Under the pieces are notes generated by a model, which searched no databases, was not told where the DNA came from, and was given only the letters and a program-made list of their open reading frames with translations. From positions 62,001-126,000 of the forward strand of contig NZ_CAJXTC010000004.1 of NCBI RefSeq assembly GCF_913060805.1: DNA of 64,000 nucleotides, in the 5' to 3' direction. Source of the DNA: an uncultured Draconibacterium sp. (GTDB lineage Bacteria > Bacteroidota > Bacteroidia > Bacteroidales > Prolixibacteraceae). Positions 27,840 to 38,331 of the stretch are shown piece after piece. Made by a program: the position numbers and the translations under genes. Each line of letters begins with the position of its first letter. Position 1 is the first letter of the stretch.

Positions 27840-28682
27840 TTATTCAGGGCTTGTGCCTTCAGCTCTGAAACACCAGAACCATGCAGCACCCCATGAACCG
27901 GCTCCTGGCTCAGGAGCAGACAACCATAATTCGTCGTCGTTAAGTTTCAGGATGCTGTATTCATAATATGGCTCATCACCATTGTTATGGTTAACGCCTA
28001 ACAGTACGTTAGTTCCTGAAGTATAAAAAGCACCGATGTCCCAACCCGGGCTAACCATTTGCGACATGTCGAAGTCGAAAGATCCCTGGTTACCATTACT
28101 TTTTGTCAGTGTTAAACCGTTAAGGCTGAATGTCATCGAAGCGTCTTTACCGTCGCCTTCACTGTTCATTCCTGTAGCTTGTTCGTCAAGTCCGTCCATG
28201 CCTACAAGCCACCATCCCGGGCCAATATTTCCCATGTATCCACCGTTTCCGAATGGTGCAGGTGCATATTCGTCCCAAACCCAAACTTTTTCACCGTCGC
28301 CACAGAAATAACCATATTCTGCTTCAACCGGATAGTTATCTGAGATTTTATCAATCTGTACAGTAAATTCTTTCGAGATCTCGGTTCCGTCAGGATTTAA
28401 TCCCAGCAAAGTAACCGTTTGTTCGCCGGTGGCAAACATTTTAAGTTCGGCATATGTACTTGCTTTGCTCAAAATACCATTGGTCCATTTGGTAGTAATT
28501 GGGCTCGAGCATTCGCAAATTACATAGTTTACGTTTTGGCCATCTTCCTGAACAACAGTTACTGTTGCTTCAATTTCATCAGCACTAATTGCGCCCCCCA
28601 TCTCGTAACGATCTTCGATGGGATCGCAAGCTGTAAAGAAAATGGCAGCTATAAAAGTTAGTCCTAAAAATATCTTTTTCAT
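27840..28682 (-). CDS. Surface-type lipoprotein of the SusCD locus (SusE-position)
   Basis: A 280-residue lipoprotein (lipobox FFTAC, Cys19) whose Cys is followed by DPIED, an acidic stretch typical of surface-exposed Bacteroidota lipoproteins. An N-terminal Ig/PKD-like part (VNYVICECSSPITTKW, GEQTVTLLGLNPDGTEIS) precedes a beta-rich C-terminal domain with many aromatics (GEKVWVWDEYAPAPFGNGGY, GPGWWLVGMDG, WGAAWFWCFRAEG) that looks like a ligand-binding jelly roll. It lies 22 nt after susD and is the likely extra binding protein of the uptake complex. The ligand cannot be named. Confidence 0.75.
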   Translation of the reverse strand: MKKIFLGLTFIAAIFFTACDPIEDRYEMGGAISADEIEATVTVVQEDGQNVNYVICECSSPITTKWTNGILSKASTYAELKMFATGEQTVTLLGLNPDGTEISKEFTVQIDKISDNYPVEAEYGYFCGDGEKVWVWDEYAPAPFGNGGYMGNIGPGWWLVGMDGLDEQATGMNSEGDGKDASMTFSLNGLTLTKSNGNQGSFDFDMSQMVSPGWDIGAFYTSGTNVLLGVNHNNGDEPYYEYSILKLNDDELWLSAPEPGAGSWGAAWFWCFRAEGTSPE

Positions 28683-28704
28683 TGTATAATCTTTTTACAA
28701 TTAA

Positions 28705-30483
28705 TTACTTCCACATCGAAGTATCATATGTTTTATTATCTCCATCTCCCCAGCCGGCATTCTGCTCAAGATATTCAGAAAGCTCGATTTGTGCCTGAGG
28801 AATAGGCCAGAATCCCTGTGTTGCCTGGTAACGTCCAACAAGTCCGTCGCCCAGGTCGGGCATGTTAGTCCATACAGTTTCGTGGTTTACGCGTACGCCA
28901 ACTTGTTTTGCCAGTGCTTGTTCGGCAATGTGCCAGCGGCGAATATCAGCCCAGCGACGACCTTCGCCAACTAACTCCCAACGGCGTTCGTTTTGTAAGG
29001 CTTCTTCAGAGTAACCAACAGGTTCTAACCCGGCGCGTTCGCGAACCTGGTTCATGTATGTTGCATCTTTGGTTAACTCCGATTGCATAAGCAGGATATC
29101 GGCAAATCGCATCAGAATTAAATCCTGGTAGTGAGCTCCCTGCATGTGGTTTCCATTGTGGCTTGAAGTATAACCTTCAAGGAATGTCCAGAAAATGTTG
29201 TTGGTATCAAAAGTTACTGCGTTTCCTTCAGCATCTTTTTTAGTAGTTACAGGCTGCATTTTTTTCAATGCGTAACCTGAATCCTCATCACAGTCAGAAA
29301 CGAAAACGTAACCTTCCAGTTCGTTTTGGCAGTCAACAATAGAAGCTGTTTTACGAATGTCGGTAACACCGTTAGCTGATTCCCATTGTGTCCAATCGTT
29401 CCAAAGGTTGGTTGAAACAGCAGCCTGTCCCCAGCCTTGTCCGAATGGGAATGTATTTTCGTAACCATTGTCGCCGGTACGCAAGCCCTGGTATAAAATG
29501 TACTGGTTTGAATAACCCATTTGGTGAGGATCGCTCCATCCTGCATAGTTCATATACTGAACAGAAAACATCTCTTCCTGGTTACCGTTTCCGGCCCATG
29601 CCAAAGGATTTCCATCAACACCTGTTTTTACAACACCGCTATCAGAAGTAAACGAATAATCGTCAACAGTAAGCGAGTTTGTGTATGGCCATAAATTACG
29701 GAAATCGCCAAGCAGACTGTGACCTGAGTTGGCAATACAATCGTTAAGGAAGCCAATTACATCGTCTTTTGTTACGCTTCCGCTTTCAACAGTTGGTAAC
29801 GCATCTTTGCTGTAGAATCCGGTGTAGAAAAGGAAGTTACGAGCCATCATACCTTCAGCATCCCATTTTGTAGCGTGACCTGATTCGTAAGCGGTATAAG
29901 GCTGGTCTTTCATTAAGTCGATCGCCAATAATAAGTCGCTTGCAATTTGCGCATAAATTTCGTCAGCAGTAGCAGCAGGCATATCGGTAACCGATGTTGA
30001 AACAACCAGTGGCACCTCGCCAAACATTTCGGCTAATTGCTGATAGAAGAAAGCACGAAGGAAATAAGCTTCACCCAGTGCCTGATTACGGTTTTCTTCG
30101 CTACTCCATTCGCAGTTGTCAATGGTTTCAATAACTGTATTAGCGCGGAAAACGCCCATATACATTATCTGCCAGAAGTTATCGAACATCGTACTCTTGT
30201 TTTGCAACAAGTGTCCAATTGCAGTAATTTCAACGTCACCTGTACCACCTGCACCAAAACGGTCGTCAGAAGCCAGTTCCGAAACCATATAATAACTTTC
30301 GGTAGGGTAACAAGTCATCTTGTTTAATATAGAGTACACCGCAGTAACTGCCATTTGTACGTCGCTTTCAGTTTTAGGAAAGTTCGACGTGTTGGACTTT
30401 GTGTAGTTCTCGGTATCCAACATGTCTTCACATCCAACAAAGAAGACTGCAAGAGCTATAACTAAATAAAATATCTTTTTCAT
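28705..30483 (-). CDS. SusD/RagB family outer-membrane lipoprotein
   Basis: The 592-residue protein has a lipoprotein signal (AVFFVGC, Cys18, followed by EDMLDTE) and the SusD layout: TPR-like helices in the first half (ALGEAYFLRAFFYQQLAEMFGEVPLV) and the closing part with YQDLILMRFADILLMQSE, MNQVRERAGLEPVGYSEE and NERRWELVGEGRRWADIRRW. SusD proteins form a lid on their SusC partner and catch the nutrient. It lies 12 nt after susC. Substrate class (glycan or peptide) is not readable; no glycoside hydrolase or peptidase is encoded nearby. Confidence 0.95.
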   Translation of the reverse strand: MKKIFYLVIALAVFFVGCEDMLDTENYTKSNTSNFPKTESDVQMAVTAVYSILNKMTCYPTESYYMVSELASDDRFGAGGTGDVEITAIGHLLQNKSTMFDNFWQIMYMGVFRANTVIETIDNCEWSSEENRNQALGEAYFLRAFFYQQLAEMFGEVPLVVSTSVTDMPAATADEIYAQIASDLLLAIDLMKDQPYTAYESGHATKWDAEGMMARNFLFYTGFYSKDALPTVESGSVTKDDVIGFLNDCIANSGHSLLGDFRNLWPYTNSLTVDDYSFTSDSGVVKTGVDGNPLAWAGNGNQEEMFSVQYMNYAGWSDPHQMGYSNQYILYQGLRTGDNGYENTFPFGQGWGQAAVSTNLWNDWTQWESANGVTDIRKTASIVDCQNELEGYVFVSDCDEDSGYALKKMQPVTTKKDAEGNAVTFDTNNIFWTFLEGYTSSHNGNHMQGAHYQDLILMRFADILLMQSELTKDATYMNQVRERAGLEPVGYSEEALQNERRWELVGEGRRWADIRRWHIAEQALAKQVGVRVNHETVWTNMPDLGDGLVGRYQATQGFWPIPQAQIELSEYLEQNAGWGDGDNKTYDTSMWK

Positions 30484-30495
30484 AATCTCTTTCTG

Positions 30496-33400
30496 TTAAA
30501 ATTTTAAGTTAACACCCATAAGGAAGGTACGAGGACTTGGATAGTAACCAAGATCGATACCCTGAACCCAGCTCTGCTCAGCACCGTAACCAATTTCAGG
30601 ATCAAGACCGCCGTAGTTTGTAAATGTATACAAGTTGTTTACAGCAACGTAAAGTCTCATTTGCGATAGTGGTACTGATGGTAATAGTTTTTTAAAGTCG
30701 TAACCAAATGTTACGTTCTGAATTTTTAAATAATCTCCGTCTTCAATGTATCGGTCAGAAATCCACTGATTGTTGGTATGACTACCGGCTGATATACGAG
30801 GGAACGTGTTAGAAGTTCCTTCGCCGTGCCAACGTTGGAAAACGTCGGTAGTGTAGTTTTGCCAGTAACTATCAACAAACGAACGGTACGATTTTGCAAT
30901 TTGCTGGCCAAGTGCTCCGTAAGTACTTACAGCAAAATCAAAACCTTTGTACGACATGTTGAAATTTAAACCGATGTTATAATCAGGGTGAGGATCACCA
31001 ATCATTGTGCGGTCGTCGTTGTTAATCGTTCCGTCGTTATTGGTGTCAACCCAAATCAGGTCACCTGGTTGTACATCAGAAAGTACAGGGTTCCCGGCTG
31101 CCATGTAATCTTCAATCTCTTGTTGGTTTTGGAAAACACCAGCTGTTTTAAAACCGTAGAAATATCCGATTGGGTAACCTTCCTGTGCGCGGTACATTTC
31201 GTCAGTTCCCTGTGATAATACGTTCGACGAACCGTGAATAATACCTTCGCCGTTTGCAATACGGGTTACTTCGTTTTTGTTGTACGACAGGTTAAAGTTT
31301 ACACCGTACGAGAAGTCGCTATTGATACGATCGTTCCATCCTAACGAAACTTCGTAACCGGTATTTTCAACATCACCACCATTAATATATGGTGCAGATG
31401 TACCGTAAATAGCCAGTGTTGGTGCAACAACTAACCAGTCTTTGGTTGTTTTCTTGTACCAGTCGAAAGTAAGGTTCAAGCGTGAATCCAGGAAGTGAGC
31501 ATCGAAACCAAAGTCAAGCTGCTCTGATGTTTCCCATGTGATATCGGGGTTAGGAAGGATGTCTGCGTATCCGCCTGTTGCCGGACTTGTTACACTTGTG
31601 GTGGCAGTAACGTCATCCGAAAATTTGTACACGTTATATACGTCGAATGAAACGGTTGCCAAATACTGGAATGGAGAAATAGCGCTGTTACCGTTCTGTC
31701 CCCAGCTGGCACGTAGTTTAAAGTAATCCATCCACGAGCTGGTAGATTCCATAAAGTCTTCGCTACTTACTACCCATCCTGCTGATACTGATGGGAAATA
31801 ACCCCAGCGGTGATCAGGAGCAAAGTTTGAAGAACCATCAGCACGCATGGTTACTGTGGCCATATATTTTTCCTGGTAGTCCCAACTGGCACGACCGAAG
31901 AACGACAATAAACGTCCTTCGCCCCAAGGTGAACCACCAATTGAAACGTTAGAAGTATTGTTTGCAACGTTGGTTAAGAAAGCATAATCGAAACCCTGAA
32001 GTGTTGATAATGCATCGTCGGCAGCAATACTGTTACTTGCATTTACCGACTCGCCATAACCGTGAGATTCGATTGACTGACCTACCAATACATTAATATT
32101 GTGTCCGCTTAATTCAGGCAAAATATACGACAATGTATTTTCGAAAGTGTACGAGTGGCCGGTACTTGCCGACTGCGAAACAGAATAGTTGGTACTGCTT
32201 GACGTACTACTTGAGCTATAAGGCTGAGAGAACGAGCGGTAGCTATTACTGTTTTGGCGGTAGTTAAACTGCGAACGTAGGTTTAATCCTTTAATTGGTT
32301 GAATAACCAGGTAAGCAGTAGCATTTAAACCGTAGCTGTTGCTCAGGTTCAAACCTCTTGATGTTGAAGCCATTTCAATGTATGGGTTACCCAAGCTCGA
32401 GTTAATGATGTTTCCATCGGCTACACGGTCGGTGTACGAATAAAACGAACCGTCTTCGTTGTAGGCAGGAATCAGTGGCGAAGCAACCATGGCATTGTGA
32501 ACGTCGTTCCAGTAAATGTTTCCTTTACCAATACCGTTGTTGGTTACGCGGTTGAAATTCAGGTTTTCACCAAATTTAATGATATCAAGATCATTGTCGT
32601 TGCGGTAAATTACATGTTCCGAATTGATACGAGCTGTGTAACGTTCATAATCCGAAGCATAATCGGCTCCAAAAATACCATCTTGTGCAGTGTACGAAAA
32701 TCCCATCGAGAAATTCGATACATCGCTACCACCGGTAATGTTTACAGCGTGGTTTTGAGTTGGAGCTTCATCGTTTGCCATTTCGTCGAACCAGTTAGTT
32801 CCCTTGAACGAACCATCCATAATCGAACTGTACAGTTCAGGAGACATCAACGATTCCCAGTCTTTCTGAGAACTTGAAACGCCAAAATCGTATTCATCAA
32901 GGAATGTAATGTATTCCTGTGCATTCAACAAAGAAGGTTTTTTGTAAATTCTTTGAATACCGTAGTAACCATCGTACGAAACCTGGATTTTACCGGCCGA
33001 ACCCTGTTTTGTAGTAACAAGTACAACACCGTTGGCTGCACGTGCACCGTAAATAGCAGATGAAGCCGCATCTTTAAGGATGTCAACTGATTCAATATCA
33101 GATGGGTTTAAGCTGTTAATATCGCCTCCGGCTACACCATCGATTACATAAAGTGGCGATGCGTTACCGGTAGTTCCTAAACCACGAATGGTAATTTTAT
33201 AACCACTGCCAGGCTCTCCGTTGTTCTGTGTTAACTGAACCCCAGGAGTTTGTCCCTGCAAAGCAGTTAAACTTGAAGTAGTACTTAATTTGGCCAGGGC
33301 TTCACCTTTTACAGCTACTGTTGCTCCTGTTACCAATTTCTTTTTCTGCACACCATAACCAATTACAACCACTTCGTCGAGGTCGGTTACGTCTTGCTCT

Positions 33401-33756
33401 AAACTAATGTTGATTGTAGTCTGATCTTCTACCGGAATTAGTTGATTTTTGTATCCGATAAAAGAGATTACGAGAACATCGCTTGCGTCAACGCTAAGTG
33501 AGAACTTACCATCGATGTCGGTTACAGTACCATTGGTTGTACCCTGAACGCTGACAGTTGCACCAATAACCGGTACATTGTCCTCAGCATCAACCACTGT
33601 TCCTGTAACTGTCTTTTTTTGCTGGCCGTCAGCCGAATTGGCATTGGCATACAAACTAGTCGACAGCATTAATACCATACTTAGCCCAAAAGCCAGCATG
33701 ATTTTTAACTTAGAAAAATTCCATAAGAATTTTCTGCTAACTTTCATTTTTCTCAT
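30496..33756 (-). CDS. SusC/RagA family TonB-dependent transporter
   Basis: A 1086-residue outer-membrane transporter. After the signal region (AFGLSMVLMLSTSLYANA) comes a CarboxypepD_reg-like domain (VTGTVVDAEDNVPVIGATVS), the TonB-box-like DLDEVVVIGYG, the plug (GLGTTGNASPLYVIDGV, DILKDAASSAIYGARAANGV) and a large barrel ending SPRTFLMGVNLKF. It lacks the extra N-terminal STN domain that would signal to an anti-sigma factor, so control is probably by another route. First gene of the cluster. MRKMKVSRK leaves a choice between Met1 and Met4. Confidence 0.96.
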   Translation of the reverse strand: MRKMKVSRKFLWNFSKLKIMLAFGLSMVLMLSTSLYANANSADGQQKKTVTGTVVDAEDNVPVIGATVSVQGTTNGTVTDIDGKFSLSVDASDVLVISFIGYKNQLIPVEDQTTINISLEQDVTDLDEVVVIGYGVQKKKLVTGATVAVKGEALAKLSTTSSLTALQGQTPGVQLTQNNGEPGSGYKITIRGLGTTGNASPLYVIDGVAGGDINSLNPSDIESVDILKDAASSAIYGARAANGVVLVTTKQGSAGKIQVSYDGYYGIQRIYKKPSLLNAQEYITFLDEYDFGVSSSQKDWESLMSPELYSSIMDGSFKGTNWFDEMANDEAPTQNHAVNITGGSDVSNFSMGFSYTAQDGIFGADYASDYERYTARINSEHVIYRNDNDLDIIKFGENLNFNRVTNNGIGKGNIYWNDVHNAMVASPLIPAYNEDGSFYSYTDRVADGNIINSSLGNPYIEMASTSRGLNLSNSYGLNATAYLVIQPIKGLNLRSQFNYRQNSNSYRSFSQPYSSSSTSSSTNYSVSQSASTGHSYTFENTLSYILPELSGHNINVLVGQSIESHGYGESVNASNSIAADDALSTLQGFDYAFLTNVANNTSNVSIGGSPWGEGRLLSFFGRASWDYQEKYMATVTMRADGSSNFAPDHRWGYFPSVSAGWVVSSEDFMESTSSWMDYFKLRASWGQNGNSAISPFQYLATVSFDVYNVYKFSDDVTATTSVTSPATGGYADILPNPDITWETSEQLDFGFDAHFLDSRLNLTFDWYKKTTKDWLVVAPTLAIYGTSAPYINGGDVENTGYEVSLGWNDRINSDFSYGVNFNLSYNKNEVTRIANGEGIIHGSSNVLSQGTDEMYRAQEGYPIGYFYGFKTAGVFQNQQEIEDYMAAGNPVLSDVQPGDLIWVDTNNDGTINNDDRTMIGDPHPDYNIGLNFNMSYKGFDFAVSTYGALGQQIAKSYRSFVDSYWQNYTTDVFQRWHGEGTSNTFPRISAGSHTNNQWISDRYIEDGDYLKIQNVTFGYDFKKLLPSVPLSQMRLYVAVNNLYTFTNYGGLDPEIGYGAEQSWVQGIDLGYYPSPRTFLMGVNLKF

Positions 33757-33841
33757 AGATTAATTATTTGATTATTTATTGAGTAATATTGAGTTTTGCT
33801 TGTGTTAGCGCTGAAAAATGAAGTATGGCAGGGATGGAATA

Positions 33842-33854
33842 TGCCTGTCAGGCA
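33842..33854. promoter_or_regulatory. 13-bp palindrome in the susC leader
   Basis: TGCCTG-T-CAGGCA is a perfect 6+1+6 inverted repeat about 86 nt before susC, notably G+C-rich in an A+T-rich region. Confidence 0.35.
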
Positions 33855-33912
33855 CCAAAGATTTTTCGAATCCTGATCTGTTCATAATTTGATAGTTTTA
33901 GTTTAATTGCCT

Positions 33913-33931
33913 TATTGTATATGATACAATA
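33913..33931. promoter_or_regulatory. 19-bp palindrome (operator-like) upstream of susC
   Basis: TATTGTAT-ATG-ATACAATA is a perfect 8+3+8 inverted repeat about 157 nt before the susC start. A+T-rich palindromes of this size are typical operators for dimeric regulators; no regulator gene is adjacent apart from the sensor kinase. Confidence 0.5.
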
Positions 33932-34097
33932 TTGGGGCAATGTTATATAAATTCTGTTAAATTTCCTAGACCATAATAGAAAAGAATAGACTAGAACAGT
34001 TGTGTGTTGTAAAAACTACAATAAGAGGTATTAATTAACTGATTGGTTGATAATTGTATAGGGGTTATTTAAAATGAAGATAAATTGGATTTAGAGC

Positions 34098-35279
34098 CTA
34101 TTTATTCAGAATAATTCTAAATGTAGTTCCTTTTCCTATTTCCGATGATTTGATAAAAATTTTGCCATTGTGGTAAATTTCAACAATTCGTTTGGCCAGT
34201 GAAAGGCCTAATCCCCAGCCGCGTTTTTTGGTTGAGAAGCCGGGATGGAAAATTGATTTCTGATGATTTTTTGAGATACCGCAGCCGGTGTCGGTAAGGT
34301 CGATATTTACCTGCTTTTCTTTGTCTTTTACATTGATGCTGATAGTGCCGTTGTTGCCCATCGCATCAATGGCATTTTTGCACAGGTTCTCGATTACCCA
34401 AGAGAACAGGGCTCCATTTAATGGCGTTTCAATGTAGGCGTTGGTATCGTAATTCAGTTCAAATTTTACCTTGTCCGAGGAGCGTCGTTTCAGGTACGAA
34501 ACTGCAGAATTTAAAACCTCGATGAGGTTAACGCGCAGCAGCTCCGGTTTCGATCCGATTTTAGAAAAACGTTCGGTAATACGTTCCAGGCGCGAAGTAT
34601 CTTGCTCCAGTTCTTTTATCAAATTTGGGTCAACGTCTTTCAATTTTAGCAGCTCAATCCATGCCATTAACGACGAGATAGGAGTTCCCAGCTGGTGTGC
34701 TGTTTCTTTCGACATGCCCACCCACACCTGGTTTTGCTCGGCGCGGTTAGTAGCCAAAAACGCAAAGTAGGCAACCAGTATAAATATTACTATAACAATT
34801 AACTGGATAATGGGGTATAATCGCAGGTTTCGTACAATGCTCGATTCGCGGTAGTACAACATCAGTTCGTAACCGTCGCCTAAATCAATGGGAATAGGAG
34901 CGGAATAATCTTTCATTTTTTCCAGTTCGCGTTGCAGCACTTCTTCTTTTTTGTCTTCGCGATATTTAATATTCCGGTCGGTATTATAAGTGCCGTCGGG
35001 GTTTAAAATAAGGATAGGAATGGTCGTGTTTTTCTCGCTAACCATACCCAGAAATTGCAGGTAACGTGTTTGAAGCTGGGTCATTTCAGGAGTGGTGACT
35101 TCCAGTGTAGCATTGTTGATTCCTTTTATCGCTTCAGCCCAAATTTCAACTTTGTTGCGTTCTTCGCTGGCCATTTTTTTGGTTAGCCAGTTGGTGTACA
35201 GCATCGAAGCCACTCCGATAAGAACAGCAATTATGAGCAATAAAATTTTTCCTCGTCGTCGTTTAAGATAGATGTCCAA
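34098..35279 (-). CDS. Membrane sensor histidine kinase (orphan)
   Basis: The 393-residue protein has a helix at residues 10-28, an extracytoplasmic sensor region of about 125 residues, a second helix at about 155-175 and a cytoplasmic kinase. The phosphorylated His is His195 in KETAHQLGTPISS; N-box ENLCKNAIDAMG, G1 DTGCGIS and G2 GWGLGLSLAKRIV are intact, so the kinase should be active. No response regulator is adjacent; the membrane-anchored receiver protein 3 kb away is one possible partner. It is transcribed toward susC with a 341-bp gap, so control of the susCD cluster is possible but unproven. Confidence 0.88.
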   Translation of the reverse strand: MDIYLKRRRGKILLLIIAVLIGVASMLYTNWLTKKMASEERNKVEIWAEAIKGINNATLEVTTPEMTQLQTRYLQFLGMVSEKNTTIPILILNPDGTYNTDRNIKYREDKKEEVLQRELEKMKDYSAPIPIDLGDGYELMLYYRESSIVRNLRLYPIIQLIVIVIFILVAYFAFLATNRAEQNQVWVGMSKETAHQLGTPISSLMAWIELLKLKDVDPNLIKELEQDTSRLERITERFSKIGSKPELLRVNLIEVLNSAVSYLKRRSSDKVKFELNYDTNAYIETPLNGALFSWVIENLCKNAIDAMGNNGTISINVKDKEKQVNIDLTDTGCGISKNHQKSIFHPGFSTKKRGWGLGLSLAKRIVEIYHNGKIFIKSSEIGKGTTFRIILNK

Positions 35280-35404
35280 TGCAAATGGTTTTTAAGTACA
35301 CTTTCAGAACGACCTAAAGTTAAAAATATTATGCCGATAAACGGAATTACAGAACCTAGGAGTGTTCGAATAAAGGAATAATAGAATGGAGGAGGATTTA
35401 ATGT

Positions 35405-37324
35405 TTATGCGATTTTCGTTTTACCAACCAATTCTTTAACGGTTTTAACAATGCCTTTTGCATCGATACCACATTCCTGGTACAATTCATCGGGTGTTCC
35501 GTGTTCGATAAATTTATCGGGAATTCCCAAAATTTTGATTTTGTTGGTGTAGCCATTCTCTGCCATAAATTCAAGAATTGCACTTCCAAAACCGCCTTGA
35601 ATGCTGCCGTCTTCAATGGTTACAATCTGATCGAAGTTCTCCATTATTTCGGTGAGCATTTCGGTATCGAGTGGTTTCACGAAACGCATATCGTAGTGAG
35701 CTGTTGAAATATCGTTTTTGGCCAGACTTTTTACTGCACGTTGAGCAAAGATTCCGGTCTTTCCTATCGACAGCAAAGCAATGTCGCTACCATCGCTTAA
35801 TTTTCGGCCTTTACCAATTTCAATCTTTTCAAACTCCTTTTGCCAGTCGGAAATTATGCCGCAACCACGTGGGTAGCGGATCGAAAATGGCTGGTTAATT
35901 TCTTCCAGCTGTGCTGTGTACATTAGGTTGCGCAGCTCAATTTCGTCCATTGGTGCCGATACGATCATATTAGGGACCGAACGCATATACGCAATATCAA
36001 AAACACCATGATGTGTAGGTCCGTCTTCTCCCACCAATCCACCGCGGTCGAGACAGAAAATAACGGGTAAATTCTGGATGGCAACATCGTGAATCACCTG
36101 GTCGTAAGCGCGTTGCATAAATGTTGAGTAGATATTACAAAACGGAACCATTCCTTGCGCGGCCAATCCGGCCGAAAAAGTAACAGCGTGCTGCTCTGCA
36201 ATTCCCACATCAAAAGCACGCCCCGGCATTTGTGCTATCATTTTATTCATGGAGCAGCCGGAAGGCATTGCAGGCGTTATTCCCACAATTTTATCGTTTT
36301 TCTCTGCCAGTTCAACCAAAGTATCTCCAAACACATTTTGGAATTTTGGTGCCTGATCAACATTGCAATCGCACTTGTAAATTTCGCCGGTTTCTTTATC
36401 GAAAATACCCGGCGCATGCCATTTTGTTTGATCCAACTCGGCTTGTTTAAAACCTTTACCTTTTTGGGTGATTACATGTAATATTTTTGGTCCCGGAATA
36501 TCTTTCAGGTCATTTAATGCATTGGTTAAATATTGCACATCATGTCCGTCAATCGGGCCAAAATACCTGAAGTTGAAGGCCTCGAAAAGGTTGTTCTCTT
36601 TCAGGATCATATTTTTTAGTGCGTGCTGGTTTTTCTGAATAAACCGGCGTGTTTTCTTACCAAATCCATCCAATTTTCCCAGTCCTTCCCAAACATCGTG
36701 TTTCATCCGGTTGTAGGTGTCCGACTTGGAGATGTTGAGCAGGTATTTATTTAAACCACCAACACTTGGGTCGATGGCCATATTGTTGTCGTTCAGAATT
36801 ACCAGGATATCGGCATTTTCGCCTCCGGCGTTGTTCAGCGCTTCAAAAGCCATTCCGCCGGTCATCGCGCCATCGCCAATTACGGCAACCACTTTGCGCT
36901 CTTCTTCACCTTTAATTCTGGAAGCAATGGCCATTCCTAAGGCAGCAGAAATAGATGTTGACGAGTGTCCGACACCAAATGCATCGTACTCGCTTTCTGT
37001 GCGTTTTGGGAATCCGCTAAGTCCTTTAAATTTCCGGTTGGTATCGAATTGGTTTCTTCGCCCGGTAAGTATTTTGTGTCCGTAAGCCTGGTGACCAACA
37101 TCCCAAACCAACTGATCGTAAGGCGTATTGTAAACATAATGCAAGGCAACTGTCAACTCAACAACACCCAGACTGGCACCGAAGTGCCCCGGATTGGTTG
37201 AAACCACGTCGATAATATAATCGCGCAACTCCTGACAAACGTCCTCGAGTTGTTCAACCGGTATTTTTTTTAGATCGTCGGGATTGTTAATTGATTCAAG
37301 CAGCTTCCCCTTCGCGTCTTCCAT
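35405..37324 (-). CDS. dxs: 1-deoxy-D-xylulose-5-phosphate synthase
   Basis: A 639-residue thiamine-diphosphate enzyme that joins pyruvate and glyceraldehyde-3-phosphate in the first step of the MEP isoprenoid route. Visible landmarks are [18 protein letters not shown] near the N-terminus, the ThDP/Mg motif [18 protein letters not shown] starting at residue 150, [26 protein letters not shown] and the C-terminal transketolase-like domain ending near [15 protein letters not shown]. Length is normal. It follows coaX by about 100 nt on the same strand. Confidence 0.97.
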   Translation of the reverse strand: MEDAKGKLLESINNPDDLKKIPVEQLEDVCQELRDYIIDVVSTNPGHFGASLGVVELTVALHYVYNTPYDQLVWDVGHQAYGHKILTGRRNQFDTNRKFKGLSGFPKRTESEYDAFGVGHSSTSISAALGMAIASRIKGEEERKVVAVIGDGAMTGGMAFEALNNAGGENADILVILNDNNMAIDPSVGGLNKYLLNISKSDTYNRMKHDVWEGLGKLDGFGKKTRRFIQKNQHALKNMILKENNLFEAFNFRYFGPIDGHDVQYLTNALNDLKDIPGPKILHVITQKGKGFKQAELDQTKWHAPGIFDKETGEIYKCDCNVDQAPKFQNVFGDTLVELAEKNDKIVGITPAMPSGCSMNKMIAQMPGRAFDVGIAEQHAVTFSAGLAAQGMVPFCNIYSTFMQRAYDQVIHDVAIQNLPVIFCLDRGGLVGEDGPTHHGVFDIAYMRSVPNMIVSAPMDEIELRNLMYTAQLEEINQPFSIRYPRGCGIISDWQKEFEKIEIGKGRKLSDGSDIALLSIGKTGIFAQRAVKSLAKNDISTAHYDMRFVKPLDTEMLTEIMENFDQIVTIEDGSIQGGFGSAILEFMAENGYTNKIKILGIPDKFIEHGTPDELYQECGIDAKGIVKTVKELVGKTKIA

Positions 37325-37423
37325 TTTTCCAATAATTACTGAAACAATAACAACTGTTCTGCCACAGTTTGTTCACTGCAAAAGAAATAAAATTACTCGT
37401 AATATAATATGAGATATTCGATG

Positions 37424-38188
37424 TTATATAAATGAATTGATTTGAACGAGGCCTTCGAGCGTGAGCATAGGCTCGCTGGCTTTAATATTTTTTGTTAACG
37501 GAGCAATTACCGCACTTAGCCCACCGGTGGCTACAACGTTAAGCGATTCGCCCAATTCTTTTTCGGTACGTTCTATCATCGAATCAACTAATCCGGTGTA
37601 GCCAAAAATAATTCCCGACTGAATGGCATGAATAGTGTTTTCGCCCAAAACCGATGGCGGAGGAGCGATATGAATTTGTGGTAATTGTGCTGTTTTTCCG
37701 GCAAGGGCACCAACAGCTGTGCGCAAACCGGGAGCAATGGCAACTCCTAAAATTGCTGAATTTTTACCGATAGTGGTGAACGTTAATGCAGTGCCAAAAT
37801 CGATTACCATAGTATTATTGCCATATTTCTGATAGGCAGCTGTGGCATTGGCAACCAGGTCGGCCCCAATTTCGTATGGGTTGAGAACTTTTATAGGCAG
37901 TCGATCGTAAATGTCGGGATTAATGTGGTTGATTACCGCATTGTCGAATAGCCCCGATAACATTTCGCGAAACGGGTGAACTAGCGAAGGTACCACACTG
38001 CTTAAAATGATCCGCGATATTTCTGTGCGGCAGATTTTCCCTGCCGTTAGCAGCGACCGGAAAATAACCTCGTATTCATCGGCAGTTTTCAGCTGATCGG
38101 TTTGAATGCGCCAGTGGTTTACCCATTCTTCATCTTTGTGAATTCCAAAAACTATATTCGTGTTTCCTATGTCGATTGCCAGTAACAT
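37424..38188 (-). CDS. coaX: Type III pantothenate kinase
   Basis: A 254-residue kinase for the first step of coenzyme A synthesis. ASKHA-fold motifs are clear: LLAIDIGNTNIVFGI at the start, the EIGADLVANATAAY stretch with the catalytic Asp, VIDFGTALTFTTI in the middle and NVVATGGLSAVIAP near the end. It uses no known feedback by CoA. Its start faces the receiver-domain gene divergently, and a -7 motif lies just upstream. Confidence 0.95.
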   Translation of the reverse strand: MLLAIDIGNTNIVFGIHKDEEWVNHWRIQTDQLKTADEYEVIFRSLLTAGKICRTEISRIILSSVVPSLVHPFREMLSGLFDNAVINHINPDIYDRLPIKVLNPYEIGADLVANATAAYQKYGNNTMVIDFGTALTFTTIGKNSAILGVAIAPGLRTAVGALAGKTAQLPQIHIAPPPSVLGENTIHAIQSGIIFGYTGLVDSMIERTEKELGESLNVVATGGLSAVIAPLTKNIKASEPMLTLEGLVQINSFI

Positions 38189-38207
38189 AATTCGTGTATT
38201 AAAATTT

Positions 38208-38215
38208 CAAAAGTA
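38208..38215 (-). promoter_or_regulatory. -7 promoter motif for coaX
   Basis: TACTTTTG on the minus strand, 19 nt before the coaX start, fits TAnnTTTG. It is the same octamer as before the DUF5020 and DUF177 genes. Confidence 0.5.
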
Positions 38216-38331
38216 CCTTTTTCTGTCGTCAGTTGCGAATGATTACGGGATTTTTGAGCATTTCGGGCCTGTTGTTTTCTAAAAAAATTAGTGTTAATTT
38301 TAGAGCTAGTGCTAACACTATTTCTAAAATT

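Larger units (their letters stand above)
33757..34097. other. 341-bp region upstream of susC
   Basis: It contains the promoter and leader of the susCD operon; no gene is seen. It holds two perfect palindromes described separately. No exact TAnnTTTG appears on the minus strand; the nearest is AATCTTTG around 33857. Confidence 0.5.

Noticed and set aside
30496-33756. Sigma/anti-sigma (FecI/FecR-type) control of the SusC
   Set aside because: No STN domain precedes the CarboxypepD_reg-like domain and no sigma or anti-sigma gene is nearby.
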